Below are positions 62,238-64,000 of a stretch of 64,000 nucleotides of DNA, in pieces. Each line of letters starts with the position of its first letter. Position 1 is the stretch's first letter. The translations under genes were made by a program, and so were the position numbers. The stretch lies in the NCBI RefSeq assembly GCF_000209165.1, contig NC_009044.1:1178001-1242000 (forward strand), in the 5' to 3' direction. The stretch comes from Scheffersomyces stipitis CBS 6054. Its lineage: Eukaryota; Ascomycota; Pichiomycetes; Serinales; Debaryomycetaceae. The notes beneath the pieces are model-generated. The model was not told where the DNA came from, ran no database searches, and saw nothing but the letters and a program-made list of their open reading frames with translations.

Positions 62238-63148
62238 AGTTTAAGTGAAAAGAGTAAAATGAATGTTTATGAACAGATCAATAATGAGAGAAGGAGGACA
62301 CGACGCAACAACCTTAAGATAACAATAATTGTTAAATTGCTGAAAACGAAAGTCTGTAGAAATGTTCATTCTAGTTACTTATGCCTTTCACGTTCGCCAA
62401 ATAAACGCCAACTATGTAGTCTAAACTTTGATCTCCGACAGGAAGCATGTTTTGAAGTCATCATGAAATATTGCCGTGCAGTTTACCTTGTACCGTTCTA
62501 GAGTCTACGTAAGGAAAGAATTGACGGTGTAACCTTGACATTAAACAGTCACAGAAGGCCGTAGAAATTCTAAACAATACATAACGAGAAATCGGTTCCA
62601 AGCAGAGTGTATAGCGAAAAGTCAAGAGAATGTGAAATTTACGAACTTTTTGCAATTCGAATCGCCCAAATAGGCAGGAGGCGAGTTCCGCTTGTATTAA
62701 TCGTAACTGGAAAGTGGTTCCATGCAATTCCTCATTCGCTGGCACAAATTGGACTAGACACAGATAAAGCTCCAATTAGTATGGTTACCATGGTTCCTTT
62801 AGGGCCAGTTGCCTAAACCAGCAACAGTGAAAATTTTTGCCGCGGTGATCTCACTGTTCACACTCCTAGCCCGGTACCGGTGTCCACTGCAAAAGCAATG
62901 ACCTCCCCTCCGGTATTGCCAGTCTACAACCAATATACGATACGGCGGAATGAGGAAATAGCGATATACGTTTTGGGAAGGTAAAATTGGGACTGCTTTT
63001 TCAATTGAATTTTTCAGTTTACAATTCCAATCTTATCTTTATCTTCTTCTGTGTTTGTGATTTCGTGTTTGAGAGCAATAAAATGCTACCTATCTACACT
63101 ATTAGCAGCACGTTGGAGAGGTGCACAGAGGGGGAAACCCTGTGAGAA

Positions 63149-63157
63149 ATGAGTCAT
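63149..63157. promoter_or_regulatory. Palindromic Gcn4-type site ATGAGTCAT
   Basis: A perfect nine-base palindromic bZIP site lies about 270 bp before the TATA-like TATAAAAG of the right-edge gene. If that gene is GCN4, this would be an autoregulatory site; otherwise it marks a Gcn4 target. Confidence 0.6.
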
Positions 63158-63180
63158 AAAAATGGAACTTCTATGGTGTT

Positions 63181-63251
63181 TGTATGAAGGGAAATGGCAC
63201 TATATGAAGGGAAAACGCTCTATATGAAGGGAAGGGCTGTCTGTATGAAGG
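63181..63251 (+). repeat. Phased TATGAAGG array
   Basis: TATGAAGG occurs at 63183, 63203, 63223 and 63244, that is, with 20-, 20- and 21-bp spacing; the first three copies continue as TATGAAGGGAA. The spacing equals about two helical turns, so bound proteins would face the same side. The factor is unknown. Confidence 0.85.
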
Positions 63252-63565
63252 TGGATCTGGGATTCATTAGTAATAAAGAGTATGAGGTTTACGCGTGAAA
63301 TTTATTTTCAACAATTAGCGCACCTGTACTGCAGCGCAATGGAAGTGAAAGTAAAGCCGCTGCGTAAAACTCGGACCTCTAAAGAGGAGAACCGAAAATT
63401 TTTATTCTGCCCTTCTCAGTTATAAAAGTAGTGCGATTCCTTCGACCGCTGAAATTGTAGATACACTTTTCTTCTTCTTCTTATCAACAACAACTTTATA
63501 ACAAACACATATTTACCTTTATTATTATCCCTTCCCCTAGTTTTTTGATTCCAAAGAATTTCAAA

Positions 63566-63577
63566 ATGTGTGCTTAA
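63566..63577 (+). other. uORF1 in the right-edge gene leader
   Basis: ATG TGT GCT TAA, three codons, 333 nt before the main ATG. It is the first ATG after the probable start site. Its length and Cys/Ala content recall the three-codon uORFs of GCN4 leaders. Confidence 0.6.
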
Positions 63578-63712
63578 ACCTATTTCCCCTAGCGTTTGTT
63601 ATATACCCCCTGAAAATTATTTTATTACATTAGTTAATTAAAATAAATTACATTAGTTTTATCAATCTTAGATATAAAACCAATCGAGTTGTTTCCATCC
63701 AATCTGTCCACC

Positions 63713-63724
63713 ATGTATTCGTGA
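63713..63724 (+). other. uORF2 in the right-edge gene leader
   Basis: ATG TAT TCG TGA, three codons, in a good context (CACCATG). Confidence 0.6.
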
Positions 63725-63745
63725 TACCAGTTTTTACCGTCCAAT

Positions 63746-63784
63746 ATGACGTCTCCGTTTATACGAGCTTATCTACTGCCCTAG
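63746..63784 (+). other. uORF3 in the right-edge gene leader
   Basis: A twelve-codon frame from ATG ACG TCT to CTG CCC TAG, ending 114 nt before the main ATG. It includes one CTG codon. It is the last ATG before the main start. In Candida albicans GCN4, which also has three uORFs, the third is the inhibitory one. Confidence 0.6.
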
Positions 63785-63898
63785 TCTAAAAATTTGAATT
63801 TTTACAAGTCCAGTTTACATCCAGTTACACCAGAATATCCCACTACGTTTCAGTTTTTAAAATTGTCCCCTGCTACATATACACAAGTTACATTAACA

Positions 63899-64000
63899 AT
63901 GTCCGCTTCTACTACTATTCCTATGATCATGTCTGCTGATTCCATGTTTGAATCTGCAGATATGTTTATTCCCCACAACGAGCAAGTCGCCAACCCCTTC
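63899..64000 (+). CDS. 5' end of a gene cut by the window edge; candidate GCN4
   Basis: 34 codons are visible (MSASTTIPMIMSADSMFE onward), running off the right end in frame. The peptide has no diagnostic motif, as expected for the disordered activation region of a transcription factor. The case for GCN4 is the leader: about 400 nt long, with three tiny uORFs and none overlapping the main start, plus a perfect ATGAGTCAT upstream. GCN4 orthologues with several short uORFs are established in S. cerevisiae and C. albicans. Other genes with uORF leaders remain possible, so no symbol is given. Confidence 0.65.
   Translation, partial: MSASTTIPMIMSADSMFESADMFIPHNEQVANPF

Larger units (their letters stand above)
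62238..63898. promoter_or_regulatory. Long promoter and leader of the right-edge gene
   Basis: 1.66 kb with no coding gene. In order it has ATGAGTCAT (63149-63157), a TATGAAGG array (63183-63251), ACGCGT near 63291, TATAAAAG (63421-63428), a CTTCTTCTT pyrimidine run (about 63470-63482) that probably marks the transcription start, and then a leader of about 400 nt with exactly three short uORFs. The 62.3-62.8 kb part holds only weak short frames. Confidence 0.6.

Noticed and set aside
1..64000. tRNA genes
   Set aside because: I looked for B-box-like GGTTCRANNC in intergenic DNA; the few partial matches (for example near 35797, 36902, 38804 and 47070) lack a matching acceptor stem or A-box. 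A covariance search would be decisive.
1..64000. CRISPR arrays and prokaryotic operons
   Set aside because: The DNA is eukaryotic; the only short-period repeats are microsatellites, the PIR coding repeats and the TATGAAGG array.

Overview
The window is nuclear DNA from a budding yeast, most likely a CTG-clade (Serinales) species close to Scheffersomyces stipitis. The evidence is the compact layout of mostly intron-free Saccharomycotina genes, two introns with GTATGT or GTAAGT donors and perfect TACTAAC branch sites, and a complex I accessory-subunit gene, which Saccharomyces lacks. The species name is inference. Residues are read with the standard code; if this is a CTG-clade yeast, CTG means Ser.

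Layout. 1-7000: the 3' three quarters of MET10, a small unrecognised gene, and the Sin3-binding factor STB3 behind a 2-kb divergent promoter. 7.9-20.6 kb: MCM7, a spliced DUF202 membrane-protein gene, THO1, PTM1, an M1 aminopeptidase and asparagine synthetase. 21.7-29.8 kb: DFG10, a spliced arrestin-like gene, an Ada-like protein with an AraC-type HTH, VPS28, RPN12 and TRM112. 31.1-35.2 kb: an Fpk1/Kin82-type kinase and a PIR cell-wall protein. 35.2-47.9 kb: almost no genes except one Gln-rich C2H2 regulator, flanked by about 6 kb and 5 kb without a convincing conserved gene. 47.9-62.2 kb: a 58-aa complex I subunit, a DUF2433 phosphoesterase with an RGG tail, AVO2, MSH3, an Ict1/Cld1-type hydrolase, an Sna4-like protein and UBX4. 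The right edge cuts a gene whose leader holds three short uORFs, as known for GCN4.

Shared themes. Nutrient and growth control recurs. STB3 encodes the factor known in S. cerevisiae to bind TGAAAAA (RRPE) elements, and the promoter beside it holds eight copies of the stricter octamer TTTTTCAC. ASN1 has three Gcn4-type sites nearby, and a candidate GCN4 lies at the right end. AVO2 (TORC2) and an Fpk1-type kinase (flippase control) belong to a pathway that is connected in S. cerevisiae.

Most unusual points: the RRPE array beside STB3, an Ada-type domain whose methyl-acceptor Cys is Ser and which carries an acidic tail, an altered GAMEN motif in the aminopeptidase, the uORF leader at the right edge, several disrupted or unannotated small ORFs, and the large gene-poor interval. 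No tRNA, rRNA, CRISPR array or intact transposon was recognised.
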